A DNA stretch of 64,000 nucleotides from Hyperoplus lanceolatus. Its lineage: Eukaryota; Chordata; Actinopteri; Uranoscopiformes; Ammodytidae. The notes under the pieces are model-generated. The model did no database searches. It saw only the letters and a list, made by a program, of their open reading frames with translations, and was not told the origin of the DNA. The translations under genes and the position numbers were made by a program. The DNA lies in the NCBI GenBank assembly GCA_026929865.2, contig CM049408.1:20988001-21052000 (forward strand). Reading direction: 5' to 3'. Shown here in pieces: positions 31,861-45,552 of the stretch; position 1 is the stretch's first letter; the number at the start of each line of letters is the position of its first letter.

Positions 31861-34800
31861 CTAGTCTGTATGTTTAGGTCATGTCTCCATGACAACACTG
31901 AGGGGGGTGAATTTTTTTCTAGCAGGCTAGTTTTTATTCTTTTGGAGGTTAAAATGTATGAGTAATTAGGGGCGCCGACTTTTAAGTGACAGCTATCCGC
32001 CCGTTGTCCCTCACTTTGCCTTGGAGTTATACGTCAGCTAGATTCGTACAGAAGAAGAATAGAGCCACGGGAGAGGAAAAATATTTTTTTTTATCATGCA
32101 CTAAAGTTGCATGTAAAGCTAACTTAGTAACATGTTGTATCTTATTTGTTTAATTCATAGGAAAATTGATATACTAAGCCAAGCTATGCTAATATAAACT
32201 AAGCTAAGCTAAGCTAAGTCAATCATCTACTGGCTTTGCTTTCATACCTTGCCGACTTTAGAGCGGTATCAATCAGCTTATTTAAGTTTGCAAGAAAAAA
32301 GAACAGGGATATTTCCTGACTATACCTAGTCTACTACGCTTTATAAATAACACCTATGGGTGTTAATTCTTAACCTTAAATTACTGATTGTTAAGTCATG
32401 CTCGTTTTTTTATGTTATGAAGAAATGTCATTGAAGTTTGAAGAGGTTTTAAACTTATGCTGACCTATGAACATCTTCTCAATTTCTTTACTGTGTTAAT
32501 TCATTTCTTAACCACTCTGCTGTTGGTCTGAGGTAACAGCACTTGTTTTACAAATGGTAAGATGAGTGCCCAGCGAGAGCCACTGAGCACTCAGTGACAT
32601 ACTGTAGGCTGGGGAACGGAGTGTGTCTCGCACACCATTGTTGGCGTGCGACGCAGTATCTTTAAACGCGTGTGAGTGTGTGGGCCTGGCCGTGTATTGA
32701 AACTGCTGTCGGAGCCCTCTGGGTGAAGTCACTGATAGCTCTTCTAACTCATTCTTGGAATTCTTTCCAATGGAAACAATCCAATCGCTGATCCCAGTGT
32801 GTCAGCAGAGTCTGACCTGCCAACCCCTAAATTCTCCCCGACTCCCAACTATAGTGCACATTAACGCTGTTTCACTTTCGCTCCTCGACACTTAAACTCA
32901 CACCGACCCCTTCCTGTACCCATAACATAACTCTCTCTCTTCCATCTGGTGTGTCACGAGGAGAAAAATAAAGCTTATCTGATGAAGTCTTTTTCCACTC
33001 CCTCTCCTCATTTCTTTTCTCCACTGTAGCTGTTTTCTTGTTCTTTCTATTTTTCGCTCTCCCAGACTTTTATCCTGTTCTGTTGTTTCAGCAAGTTTCC
33101 CATACTTACATGACAGTAGAAATCTACCCTGGATTCCCACAGGGCAGGTTATGTAACGTAAGTTAACATTTCAATATAAACAGTGCTCTCTGTTCTTGTA
33201 ACCTTGCTATTTCAATACTGCAACCTTACTGTATAAGCCACCAAGGTTTATTCTGTGTGCATGCGTAACTTTGTCTGTGTGTTTGTGCAAAGCTTGCAAA
33301 TCTGCACATGGGCTTGGAGGTTATAAATGTATGTATAAATGCGTCTGTTATTATGAGTGCCATGTGCGTAAGGGAAAGATTCTTTTCCCATGGTTCCTCA
33401 AGTGTGAGAAGAAAGTAGAGCTCTCAGGACATGTAGCAAAAACTCTGCTAGTTATTTATAACCTGTCTGGAGACGGCCCACCATGCGTAGACACATATCT
33501 GGCACAGTCGACAAGAGAGGAGCTGGAGGAAGATACGCTGAGAGGCGCGCAGCAAGGAGGCAGGATTAAAAGGTGAAAGGGGTCAGGGAAGAAAACAAAG
33601 GATGTTGAGGAGGTAGAGCATACAGAACACCTGCACTGTGACATGGGTAAATCACAGGCTATAGACTTAGTGTATTTGGCCTACTTAGAAAAGAGTTGTT
33701 CAGATAAAGTAAAAATGCAAGCACTGCGAAAAATGACAAATGTCAAAAATGTTAACTGTACTTTCCAAATGACACTACAAAGAACCTGGATGGGGGGTAG
33801 GAAAAAAACAAATGCACAAGACCTCTAGAAGTCACTGAGGTAAGTCATCTGTCATTTGCCTGAATGTATATTTGACATTCAAAATCCCCAAAGCGCCAAA
33901 CGAGAACATTGTGGACCACAATGTAGTGAGTGCTATTCAAAACAAAGCCTACGTGACTTAACAATTAATCAGAGTCAAGGAGCGCTCTCGATACTCTGCC
34001 AAACTGATCTCTGTACCTGCACGTCAGCCATAATGCATATGCTAGACTCCACAACCAAAGCACATATTTGGACCGATGAGTCCAAGCACACTGGGGCTCA
34101 TTCTCTATTTAACAGGTTGATTTAATGTACATCCCCATCTCATCTCTCATCTTCTGAAGCTTTGATCCATACAAGTCTACTGTCATCCGCTTTATTCTGT
34201 CATTGTGTGTGTTAATTTGCTAAGCCACAGCCTGCTGCTCCTCCATAGGCTGTAAATAGACAGGGTATGGCCACGCCACTCTAATCCTTATTGCCCTAGG
34301 GACTAGACCACGGAGGAAAAAGGGAGGAAAAACACAGGGGGATAGAATGAGGACACAAGCAGAGAGATAAACACGCAGAACTTGAGATGCAAAACTGGAA
34401 TATAAGGTTTGTGCCTGTGCTGTTACAGGTGTGAGGCCAAGACATGTCAACATGAAGAGGAAGTGAAGTAAAAGAGAAAACGACTGATGTAAAATCGTCC
34501 ATGTCCGCTGTTCCAACTACCAAGAAAGCACAAGAGGTCATTAGTGGCAAGAATGTTTAAAAAAACAAACTGAATGATTTTTTTTTTCAATAAATACATG
34601 TTAAAGTGCTATCAATAATAATAGGCTCCACTGAAAATAAACCAAAACACAGTGTACAATGCCAAGAAAAGTCGCCCAGTCTCTCCCACGTCGAGTTATG
34701 TAAGTGTAATGGCATGTCTAACATAAATGAATGTTGTTGTTCTCTACATTTATGGGGGAATTTGATCCTGACTTTCACGATTAAAAAAAATACATGCATA

Positions 34801-37800
34801 TGCCTTGGCCTACCTCCCATGTCGGTTTTATCAGCAGACGTATAACTGAACCGTGCATGTTTTGTGTTTTTAATGGATTAAAATGACTGATTCTTACCAG
34901 AGGGCTTAGATATTTGGAAGGGAGTATAATTAGGAGCACCTGATCAAATTGCCTTTGCTAAATTATCTTGGACAATCTTCGTTCATCATGTGGATGGGCC
35001 TCTCTTTTTGAAGGTGAGTTGGCACTTTTCTTTCTCATTTCCTTTAAGCGTTGGATCTCATGACGTTTTTCAAGTTAATTCAAAGAGTTCTTCATACTTG
35101 AGGATTGGTATCTGGGCTGGGCCCCTGAAGACCTCCAGTCAATGCCCCCCTCCCCTTACCCATGCTTTACTCGTATCAATGCGTGTGAGTGCGGTCATCC
35201 CTCAATAAACACATACATGTATTTGTAGAGAGAATTAACTATCTTATCAACCAGGGATTTGCAATGACAGTTGGGGGAGCAAGGGCTTATTATTTTACAA
35301 TAGTAGCACGTACATTTCTGCCTTAGCCCAGCATACCTACCAATTTATTTTGAATACCCACTCACACAATTGTTTAACAGATCAGCAGATCTCTACAAAA
35401 TAATCAGTTCACACAGAGACATTGTTCTTCTTTAGTATCCACTAAAGCAATCTAAAAGTTTTTTCACAATTTGCACGTTTTCTATGCTACTAGTTTCTGG
35501 TATAAGATACATTTATACTAATTGACTGCACCAAATATTGCACTCTTTTGTATTTCTGCACATGACAATAAATCATTTGAAATATTTTGGTGGTATTGTT
35601 GAAATAAATAACGCTTAAAAATTAACATCAACAACAAATTCTTCATACAAAAAAGAAAAAAAAGGCGGTTCTCTACATGAATAACCAAACTAACCTACCC
35701 TTCAAAACTATAAAGTTGGCCTATGTTTGGTTGCAACATTTAGGCTTAGTTCATTCTGCTCTTATCATTGTAAAATTACTGAAAACATTACTGAAATCAT
35801 TGCAAAAAAGTTCTTAATCTTTGAACACAAATCTGTTCCTTCAGTTATTTCCAACTTCTTTGTGCCTTGTATCTTTCTTTGCATTAAGAACTTTTTAAGG
35901 TCTATTTTAATTTTTTATTTTTAAAAACAATACAGAAAGCAGGACCTTGGTGGTTACAATGATTAAAACAGGATGATGCTGCTCGTCAGCTTCATTGTGG
36001 TATCACTCGGCTGGTTGGTCAATTGGCCAGGTTTCTGAAAAACTGGTCAGACCTGGCTGGCCGTGTCAAAAGACTTATGACTGAAGACTTATGTCAAAGC
36101 CTTTAGAAGTTATAGTCCCCAAAGGGAAATTCTTTTTCACAAAAATTTACTTTATGGGAAGAGATCATTTAAACCTGTTTGTAGACTCAGAACAATGACA
36201 GAGTAACTAGCCTGTCCTGTTTATAAGAATGTAGAAGAACTACAAAAGGTACCCAACCTGTTTTTTCATGGGGTCCAAATACTTTTCACAACCACACCCA
36301 GACACAAGTAGCTTTTCAACTGCTTTTTAAATGGCCTTAAGCGGAGCCGCGGCTCTGTGTAAACACCCAACTTTGAATAGATATTGACATAAATATCTAA
36401 AAATCTAAAAATAAAGGTTATCTAGGTAGGTTCTTGGCTTCCAAAGACCATGGGCCCCCCAAGTGGCTGGGCCCTAGAAAGCTTTCACACTTTCTACCCC
36501 TTATGGGACTTTCTATATCTGCACATACTGTAGTGAGCTGATTTTGTGTAGAGATTATGCCCTGATACTGCCATGAAAGGAAGTATTTCTGATATTGTTT
36601 CAAGGTGAAGTTCCCAATTCTCAGAAACTTGCAAAATACGTCTACCAATGGATTTTAAGGATTCAGTTTTGCATTTGAGAAGTCATCTTATTCTGAGAAT
36701 CACATCAGAATGGCAAGCCTTCTCTGCAGACATCGTCTATCAGCTTTGCATATATTGCAGCAACTTAATTGACACCAGAGTTTTATAAACGATCTCCAGC
36801 AGGTATCATCTGCTGTCTGCTGATGACATCTCTTCATCATAGTATTTTGGATCTCCTTGCAGCTAATGGGGAGTTACAACAAGTGCATCAGGCAGAATCA
36901 GGCAATTAAGGACTCTTTCATTGCAAATCCCATCCAAACATCTTCCCTGTCATAATGTGCACAACGGCTGCATGGAAAATCATTATCACTTCCTCTTCCC
37001 AGCATCAACCATAACATGCCCAATGGACCCCAACAACTAATATCAGTGTGGAAGCCCCCAAGTCACTAACCTCTGGCTCAGCTGCTTTCATAAGAAAATG
37101 CCTTCCACCAGTGGTTGATAACATTTGATGATTTGGGTGGAATTGTGGCAGTGGGCATGTTCACATAGGAACTTACATGCGGAACAGATGCATGTAGGGT
37201 CACTACGTCTCATATCAACCAATGGGGTAAACACAAAGGATGTTTACCCCGGGTGATTGCCATGCTGTGCAATTTGCATCATACTAGACCATGCTGGCCT
37301 TTGTGAGACAAACAGGATGGCAGTTTTCCATATGAGTTCCAGGTCTGCTGTCGGGTCATATGGTTCTGATCTCTCTCTCTAACTAATAAAGGCAAAAATT
37401 ACCCAAAAATAACTTGACATTGTTATCTTGAAAACGTTTAATACATTTATGGCAAGAAAATTAAATCAAGTTAATATTATGTATATTATATCATAATAAT
37501 CCCTGACCATGAAAACATAGGGTTTGACATCACTAGTTATGTGGTATTATCATGTTTGGTTCAGGAGTTATGATGAAAAATGCATGATTAGGCTATGGCG
37601 GAAAGTAAAATGGTCTCCATGGCAACCATGATTCAATTTTGCAATGGCTTAATATCTGAAAATGTTCAGAGCCCCTAACTGTATAAGTGTACCAAGTTTT
37701 AAGCTTTTCTGAAAAGGTTGACAATTTTGCACATATCCCCTCTACCATAAAACAGTAGGCCTACTTTAGGAAGCCGAAAATTGACATAAAGGTATGGTTA

Positions 37801-38170
37801 AGAAACCCCTTAGAAAATAACTTTCCACCACTTGGATTCCTTAAGACTTTTAGTATGTTATTAATTACATATTCATGAGTCAAAAACAGTTGAAATGGTT
37901 TATGCTGCAATTTTTGAGAGGTCCACCCATACTTTCTCACAAAATGCCTGTAATAAATGAAGAAAAAAATGAGCACTTGTTTCAAAGCAAAGTTTTTTCC
38001 GTTCCCCTCTGAAGTGATGCTTTGACGCTTGAGAAGTTTATACTGACAAAGCTATACAGTTCACTCAGTCCCTCAGATAAAGTGCATGCCATAGGGAGCA
38101 GGTCATGGAAAAGTCTTGAGTTTGACTAAGTGCACTCTCTCTTTTACCCTGTCTGTCAGTCCGTCTCTAC
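31861..38170. other. Long intergenic stretch, no gene seen
   Basis: Reading frames up to about 100 codons occur on both strands without recognisable domains or splice structure. A small AAGCT/AAGCTAAGCT tandem patch lies at about 32168-32215. The GGGCCC-rich segment near 36440-36480 may be a fragment of a hAT-type end. Otherwise I see nothing specific. Confidence 0.5.
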
Positions 38171-38179
38171 CTCACTTGC

Positions 38180-38182
<3 letters not shown>

Positions 38183-38240
<58 letters not shown>

Positions 38241-38296
38241 CCACCCACACACGCACACACACACACACACACACAGCGCACACACACACACAGCAG
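38183..38296. repeat. (CA)n microsatellite, interrupted
   Basis: A CA dinucleotide run is broken by CGCACCCACCCACACACG and AGCG interruptions, followed by a short AGC trinucleotide run (38292-38303). The THTHTH and CVCVCV frames are artefacts. Confidence 0.92.
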
Positions 38297-38868
38297 CAGC
38301 AGCATTTGTGCACACAGGAGAGAACATGCTCAAATACACTCACATTTACCAATCTGCGCACACACACATCACTGAATGCTGAGGTAATCTGTAACAGTAG
38401 AACAGCTCATAACTGTGGGTAAAAGAAACAAATGACACATGCTAGGATGTACACTACTTTAAAAGGCTATGTTGGGGGAAATCAGTCAAGTTAGTATATC
38501 ATTGATACAACGCTTGAGGTTTGGATGAGTTCTGACTTGTTTTTTGAGGAACATGAGTTTTTCGAATACTGCAACATGAGCGAGGATTAGTGAGCACCAT
38601 AGTATTACAGAAATGGACATACTTCAAGTGACATTTAAAACATGATTTATATGTCTTTACAAAGTTTCAATTTATAGACATTAAGTAGGCTATCAAGCAA
38701 ATTCTGCTGAAACAAAGTATAGCCTACTGTATATGTACTATTAAAATGCTTCAACCATGCAGCATATATAACAATTTTCTTATCAGTGTAGTGGAGCAGA
38801 TTTTTCTTGTTCATTGTTATCCTGTTTTAATGATTGAGAGGAGGATTTTAGATTAGTTAAAGGGGAAG

Positions 38869-39172
38869 TTAGCAATTCTGGTGAATGATTGTCATCAAAA
38901 TCAATTTAGTCAAAATCTGTGGATATCTCATCACGATCCACCTGTATGTATTTGAAAAAATAATCTGGTGTTAATACACAGCCTAGGCTCTGTAAATAGG
39001 TATGTAAACAAAGGGTAGCCACCATAGCAACAAACGGATTTACAGAGCCTAGGCTGTGTATTAACACTGGATTTCAGTGCCCACAGAGTATTGACAATAA
39101 GCAGATTGTGAGGAGATATCCACTGATTTGGCAAAAAGTGATTTTGACAACAAGCATTCTCTAATTTGGTTA
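38869..39172. mobile_element. Foldback (palindromic) MITE with long arms
   Basis: The 30 bases at 38968-38997 are the exact reverse complement of 39038-39067, leaving a 40-base loop. Imperfect pairing continues outward. The GTGGATATCTCATCACGATC stretch at about 38919-38939 pairs with the copy near 39105-39125. AATGATTGTCATCAAAATCA near 38884 pairs with TGATTTTGACAACAAGCATT near 39139. The whole unit therefore folds into one long hairpin of roughly 300 nt. It looks like a foldback or MITE-type element. A clear target duplication was not found. Confidence 0.7.
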
Positions 39173-39960
39173 CTCCACCTTTGATTGGATAAATTCACTT
39201 TTTAAAATCCTCACATGGTTACACATATTAATTTAAATGACAATACTGTGATTGATGTGACTGTACTTATTAACTTATTTTCTGCTATAGGCCTAGTTAA
39301 AATTTTGAGGAAAGACTACTTTATTCTACTGTCATCATTTTAAAGAGACATCTTGTACTGTTTAATCGTCTTCTTTATTTGACAGCTAGAGAAGTTACTT
39401 TTCAGATTAAATTATGATTATGTTAAAAGTTATTTAAAAAAATCGATGTATCATTGTGACAGGTTTAACTGTCAGACCTTATGTAGGCAAGTTACAAGTT
39501 AGTTCCCCCTCGGCCAGGTCTAACATTAAATGTGCTGCTCTGACAATAATTGAGCTGTGGCCTTACAATAATAAAGTAGGCTAATAACTTATTCCACAAG
39601 GGCATTATTTTGCATGGGGAGATCCCACTTTTAACTTACAAGGCCTACATAATGCTGATAATAGTAGCCTACCTCTAGACTTTAACATTGATAAGGCTTT
39701 GGATGCAGCAGGACTTTACTTATAGCGCAGTATTTTCACATTGTGGTATTAGGAGCCTACTTTGACAACGAATGCTTAGGCCTACTTCTTCTTCCACCAC
39801 CACTACTTGCATTTGCAGAGCATGCATGCATCTCTCTACCCTTTTGCACATCTTACAATCACTTTTAGAGTGATTTGACTGCTGTTCAAATTACAACAAA
39901 TAAGCTACGTAAACCATAGTCACAATCAACATGTGAAATACACTGCATTCCGTTTTCCAT
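39173..39960. other. Intergenic DNA
   Basis: AT-rich sequence with no recognised gene, and no repeat that I can name. Confidence 0.5.
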
Positions 39961-39984
39961 ACGCTGTTTTGTCTGTGGTGCTTG

Positions 39985-40005
39985 CACAAACAGCGCCCCC
40001 TGATG
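39985..40005 (-). promoter_or_regulatory. Candidate CTCF site before lclat1 promoter
   Basis: On the minus strand the sequence reads CATCAGGGGGCGCTGTTTG, matching the GGGGGCGC form of the CTCF core. It lies just upstream of the CpG-richer stretch taken as the lclat1 promoter. Motif match only. Confidence 0.35.
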
Positions 40006-40089
40006 ACGGCTTTGTGAAGGGACAGTTAAGGGGTGACAAGTTAAGATAGTGTTAGCAAAATGGTAAAGCGGCTACAGCTTTTGCTGCAG

Positions 40090-40369
40090 TCATAGTTAGG
40101 AACTAAATGCACCCAATTAAAGCCAAGACGTCGTTTACTCAGTTTGTCTCGGATAATATCTTGCGAAAACGTGATTAGGTTCAACAGGCGTCAGCTTTGA
40201 GGACTCGTAGCGCATTTCCCGATAAGCTTTGCTAGTAAAGCTAATGACGTTAGCAGCCGCTTGCTAACGTTGCTATGTCGCAACCAAGTGTTTGGACTTA
40301 CTGGAACTCCCAAAAGTAGCTCGGCTAAAGCGAACTGTACTTCTGGAGGAGAACAAACAAACACGAAAG
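40090..40369 (+). promoter_or_regulatory. lclat1: Putative lclat1 promoter and non-coding exon 1
   Basis: CpG density rises sharply here compared with the AT-rich surroundings, with words such as GACGTCG, TTGCGAAAACG and GACGTTAGCAGCCG. A candidate 5' splice site AAAG|GTGTGT lies at 40369. The lclat1 coding sequence starts exactly at a splice acceptor at 44650, so at least one upstream non-coding exon must exist, and this is the best candidate region. There is no direct evidence for a start site. Confidence 0.35.
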
Positions 40370-40622
40370 GTGTGTATGTTGCATCCGGCAGTACGTACAC
40401 TAATTGACAATAGTGCATTAGCCGACATAAATGATCATGGTAACGTCGGCTAAGCTTCTGTTAGAATTGGCGAGTTATGTTAGCATTCATGTTGTTGTGA
40501 GTGGCCCAACCATAACCTGAAGTGACAGCAGGTAGCGTTGTCTTCTCACTTGGATGTATCGTGTTTTCTGTCAGCACACTTTAGCAGGGGTTCTACAGAT
40601 CTTGGGCACGTTTTTTACAGAC

Positions 40623-40626
<4 letters not shown>

Positions 40627-40677
<51 letters not shown>
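40627..40677. repeat. (TA)n microsatellite
   Basis: An uninterrupted TA run of about 25 units. Confidence 0.95.
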
Positions 40678-40680
<3 letters not shown>

Positions 40681-41868
40681 AAACTCATCATAACGCTTAA
40701 CTATCTTAACAATAACTTCCGCATTAGCCAGTCAATGTTGACTTCAACGACCGTTCTCTCCATCTCTCACCTGCCGTGCATTTATTCGCTGGGGTTAAGT
40801 AATTATTCACAAAGCAACATGCCAACCAAAGGGATGATTATTTACAGACAGGACAGCACATGGAAAATCTCGTTTAGGGCCTGGTTGCATAACCTATTTG
40901 CTTAAAGTTAAACTTTGGCTCACCTGTTTTGTCTTACTGGTCCTTGTCCTTGTTTTGTCATTGGCCAGCCTTGGGATTATGGAAATGTGTTCACTTAAAC
41001 TAATAGTACTATAGCTTTTTATTGGACTAAATCAGATTAAATAAACAAGGTCTTCTAATGTGGGTTTGATTTAATCATTCCAAAGGCTGGATTTGGAAGG
41101 TCCATGAAGCAGCCACTGACATGCACCTTTCTCCTTAACCAATAGGCTTTTTTTTTGTGCAGCTCCAGCTGTTTATTAACCAAAATCCATTCAGACTCAT
41201 GTACTCAGAAACCAGAAGTAACTTGTGAGTAATCAAAATGTCTTTCCAAGCTAATGCAAAAGTGTGTATCCACTCTGAAATTATTGTTGTTAGTGGCAAA
41301 AGCAATATTGGCATTTGTTTAAGAACTTCAGAAAACCAGGTTTTATTCTAGCTTGATTACAACTTCATCAATTTCTCCAAATCCTATTTATTTTTTGTAT
41401 TATTTTCAGTAATACATAAAGGCTGTTAAGAGTTTCCAGCTCAATATGACCTCCAGTTGGTCAGTTTGGGGGGAAAAAGGTCCTATACAGTGTTATTGTG
41501 TTTAATTCCTACTACATACATTGAAAGAGGCCGGTCGCTCTTGACATAATGGGTTCAGATTGAGGGATTATGAGGTTGTTAATGCTTGATATTAACCAGC
41601 TGTTTATTTTCATGTGTTTAATGTTTTGCCATTTAGCCTGGCTGTTTGTCAAAGGGATATTCGGAAGTTATGTAAGGATTTCTGTGGAACTTTGAAAACA
41701 TTGTAATAGTTTTGTGATGTTTTTGGTTATTACATCAGGTCGGAGAGTCCAGTTTTTGAGGATTGTTTTCTCTAAGTGCACTCTAGGTTTGGAAATAGAC
41801 CTGCACGTAAATTATAGATTAATTATCTCCTTAATTCTACCTCTCTTTTCTTCTCTGTCTGTGCCCTG

Positions 41869-41968
<100 letters not shown>

Positions 41969-44650
41969 TGCTCGCGCGCTCGCGCGTACACCACTTACGA
42001 TCATTGTTTAGCCTAGACATGCTTGACCTCTTCACTCTGCTTTGCTCTGTTGGGATGTCTGGTCTTGGCTTAAAGTAAGGAATGCAAAATGATTGCCAGA
42101 GAATCCAGACTTGGACTATGAGGAGTATGTTGTGTATTGCATGTGGTGGTGTGTTTGGGGATGTGCTTTCAAGATCATTACCATGGTGATTAAATAAATA
42201 TTAAAACAATCCAAATGGATGGGAATAACTCACAAGTGGTACTTGCTTTGGAGAATGGAAACATTTAGTTGTTTACTTAAAAAAGTGTTATTTCTCCAGT
42301 GTATAGGCCAAGCGGAAGAAACCATGTTTATTTAACACTTTAATGTCCATAATTCCATTCACTTCTAAACATCTTTGCTCTAGGTGTGACCTGGCTTCTT
42401 GTAATTATTATGAATAGGCGGGACTGGTTGTCCCAGCAGACACCTAAGGGTGTTTTTTTTGTGTGTTTGTGCTGACTGAGCAAGCCTAATTTCTCACTTT
42501 TCTCATGTCTCACATTTTCCATCGTTAAAAACAATAACCCTTAAATCCTTATTGCCCGTGTTATAATGCAAGCAAACATGATTGCATCTTTAAAATGCAT
42601 CATCAGCCACTTTGGTCTCTGCGGTGAGACTTGCTACGCCACGGTGCCGCAGAGGGTGTCAATGAGGGAAAGATGACGGTAGTGTTGGGGTTGCAGCAGG
42701 TATGAACGGATAGATCTTGCAATCATAACGGTAATTAAGGTGGAACTGCACTTCATTTAGGAGAAGAAAACACCTGCTGGATGAAATGACTCCCTGTAGC
42801 ATTAGCTCAGACTCATTTCCTGCCAGCTCCTAATGTAATTACTGTTTTTACCCTTTTGACCCTAATCTCAGAGGACTTACTTGTAATTGACTCTGCCAGC
42901 ACTTACCTAAGTCAAGTGAATCTTATTCTTTGCATTTTGGTTTTCGTTCTGAGCATGCATGCCATTTTTTCATCCGTGTCCTTCTTCCTATTTAAATACT
43001 TGCACACAAACAAGATGCAGTTAACTTGAAAAAACCTTTTAGTGGTTATCACTGTCAAATCAAGTTGCCATAGCCCTTTATAAAAAGTGTCTCTGTATGT
43101 AGAAGTGCAGCATGTGAAAACATCTGACAGTTATTGCTCATGCCATGGCAACTTCAATTGGTTGATATTGAGAAAGTGTTCTTCATTCACTTGCCCCAGT
43201 TTTTGAAAGTTTTGGTTCGACTACATGTTAATAAAAAGTGGGCCACTGATGTTCTTACTGGCTGCTTGGATCATTTTAAGGCCCTGCCCACCAAACTAGT
43301 TTTTATACTGGCCTGGCCAGCCATACTAGGAATTGCGTAAGCACAAAAACAGGTGCAACAGATTGAACAGAAGAGAGGGAGAGATTCCTTTCAAGCACAT
43401 AGTCCTGAGAAGGTAAAATAAGTGAAAACAGCTGTTTGTTATCACTGGAAGCTGAAGTGGTCACCACTTTGTCATTGAAATGCCAAGGGATCCCCATTCG
43501 CATGTCCAGATGAGCCCCTTTCAACGTCATGGAGAATTGAAGGTCCTGTTACTTGGTTTTGAATTTCTAAGAAGGATTACAGGCTCAGTTCCCTTCCCGC
43601 TGGGATCTAATGACCATGTGGTGTTTCTGTTATGTTGCAGCTACTGTTACAGACACACTTTATAATATTCAGTCCACTTAATGGTTTTACATTTAAGGTT
43701 CATCCAGAGAGAGCATTGCAGTATTTTACATTTTTATGGGTGTGGTTTTTTTCGAACCAGTAAAAACGTCAATTGATTTCAGAATGGGCTCTAAATGTTA
43801 ACATATATTTGAATTATAAGATGTACCGGCTTGTAATCAATAATAAGGATGATAATAATCAAACCAAGGTTGTTGTAACCACTTCATTCATGTCTTTATC
43901 GAAGTGGTATAAAGTTTAGGCTTATCAGTTCAATACGACCGCCATTAGTCTGTTACCATTTCAGTTTTAGTTTCACTCCTACTATCGGGGCCGATGGCAT
44001 TCAAGATAACTTTAATATATTCAGGTGCATTGGGCCCCTCTTGCGCCATCACAAGTTGAAAAAAAAAATCCAATGTTGTCCTGCTTTTAAAATGCTGTAT
44101 TTTGTAAATAGTACAGCACACTACAATACAACGGTATGGCAGCATTTGTATAGTCTCTTAATGTACATGTTGTCTTATCACCTACAGTGGCTTTTTTGCT
44201 TCAGCGATTGTAGCAGTGATGTTTTACCACCAGGTTTGGACAGTCGGTCAATCCTTTTTAAAAGCACAGCCGCGTTTGATTAAGTGACCGTGCAACCACA
44301 ATTAGTTACCCGCAGTCAAAGGTTCCCCTATTTACATTCCACACTGGGAATGTCTGACCTGGATTTTCCACTGTTTGTAGGAAAATATGTCAGCGGAACA
44401 GCAGTCATTTCTATTGATGAGACTGTCGATAACCCCATTTGGATCATGTTACAGAGTTGCTCCACTTGAGTTCCTTTTCCATAGTGTCTAATGTCTTAGT
44501 CAGGAATACATTCTATAAATATCATCAATTTTGTATCCCCTTATCAACCTGATACTCAACTTCACTTTACTCTTTGACTGCTCCCTCAAACACTATCTGA
44601 ACTTTGATCTGTACTCCAGCTAATCTGATCCTGTTTTTCTCTCTCCACAG

Positions 44651-45499
44651 ATGGCGGTGTCGGTGCGGGGCCTGTACTTTGTGGTGACCCTGTTTTTGGG
44701 CAGTTTCTTCGGCAGTGTCTTCATGCTGGGTCCATTTTTGCCCCTTATGCTGCTGTCCCCCGCTTGGTACCGCTGGATCACTGACCGCATCGTTGCTACC
44801 TGGCTCACCCTTCCTGTGGTGTGTACACCAGCTCAGCCGTCGCTTAGCCTACTGCTGTGTGCGCCAGACGGTCTTAAGACACCCGTGTTTGACATACTTG
44901 CGATAATCCGTGACACCTGAGCCATATATTAATGCTTCACCATTTAAAATATTTTATTTTATGTGACTTAGTTAAAAATTGTGTCAAATCTTCTTTACAG
45001 GGACCACATGAATTAACAGCATTATTAATTTGTTTTCCTCTCGCTCTTGTCTCCCTCTCACTACCTCATATGTATCTAACCTCACCTCTTCCCAGTCCCT
45101 TCTCTCTCCCTCTACATATTTTTTTAATTGATCATTCTTTTCTTCCCTTGATCATCCACCTTTCCTCCTTGCTCTCTTACACTATGCCTTTCCATTCTGC
45201 CTCCTCTTGCACCACTTTATTCCCCCACCATCCCGGCGTCTCTCTCCCCTCTGTAGTCCTTGCTGGAGTTGGTATTCGGAGTGAAGGTGGTGATCACTGG
45301 GGATGGCTTCATTCCCGGGGAGCGAAGTGTGATCATCATGAACCACCGCACCCGCCTGGACTGGATGTTCCTTTGGTGTTGTCTGCTCCGGTACAGCTAC
45401 CTTCGTCTGGAGAAGATCTGCCTCAAGGCTGCCCTGAAGGCGGTGCCCGGCTTTGGTGGGTAAGGAGAGAGTGCCCTTACACACACACACAAACACACA

Positions 45500-45552
<53 letters not shown>

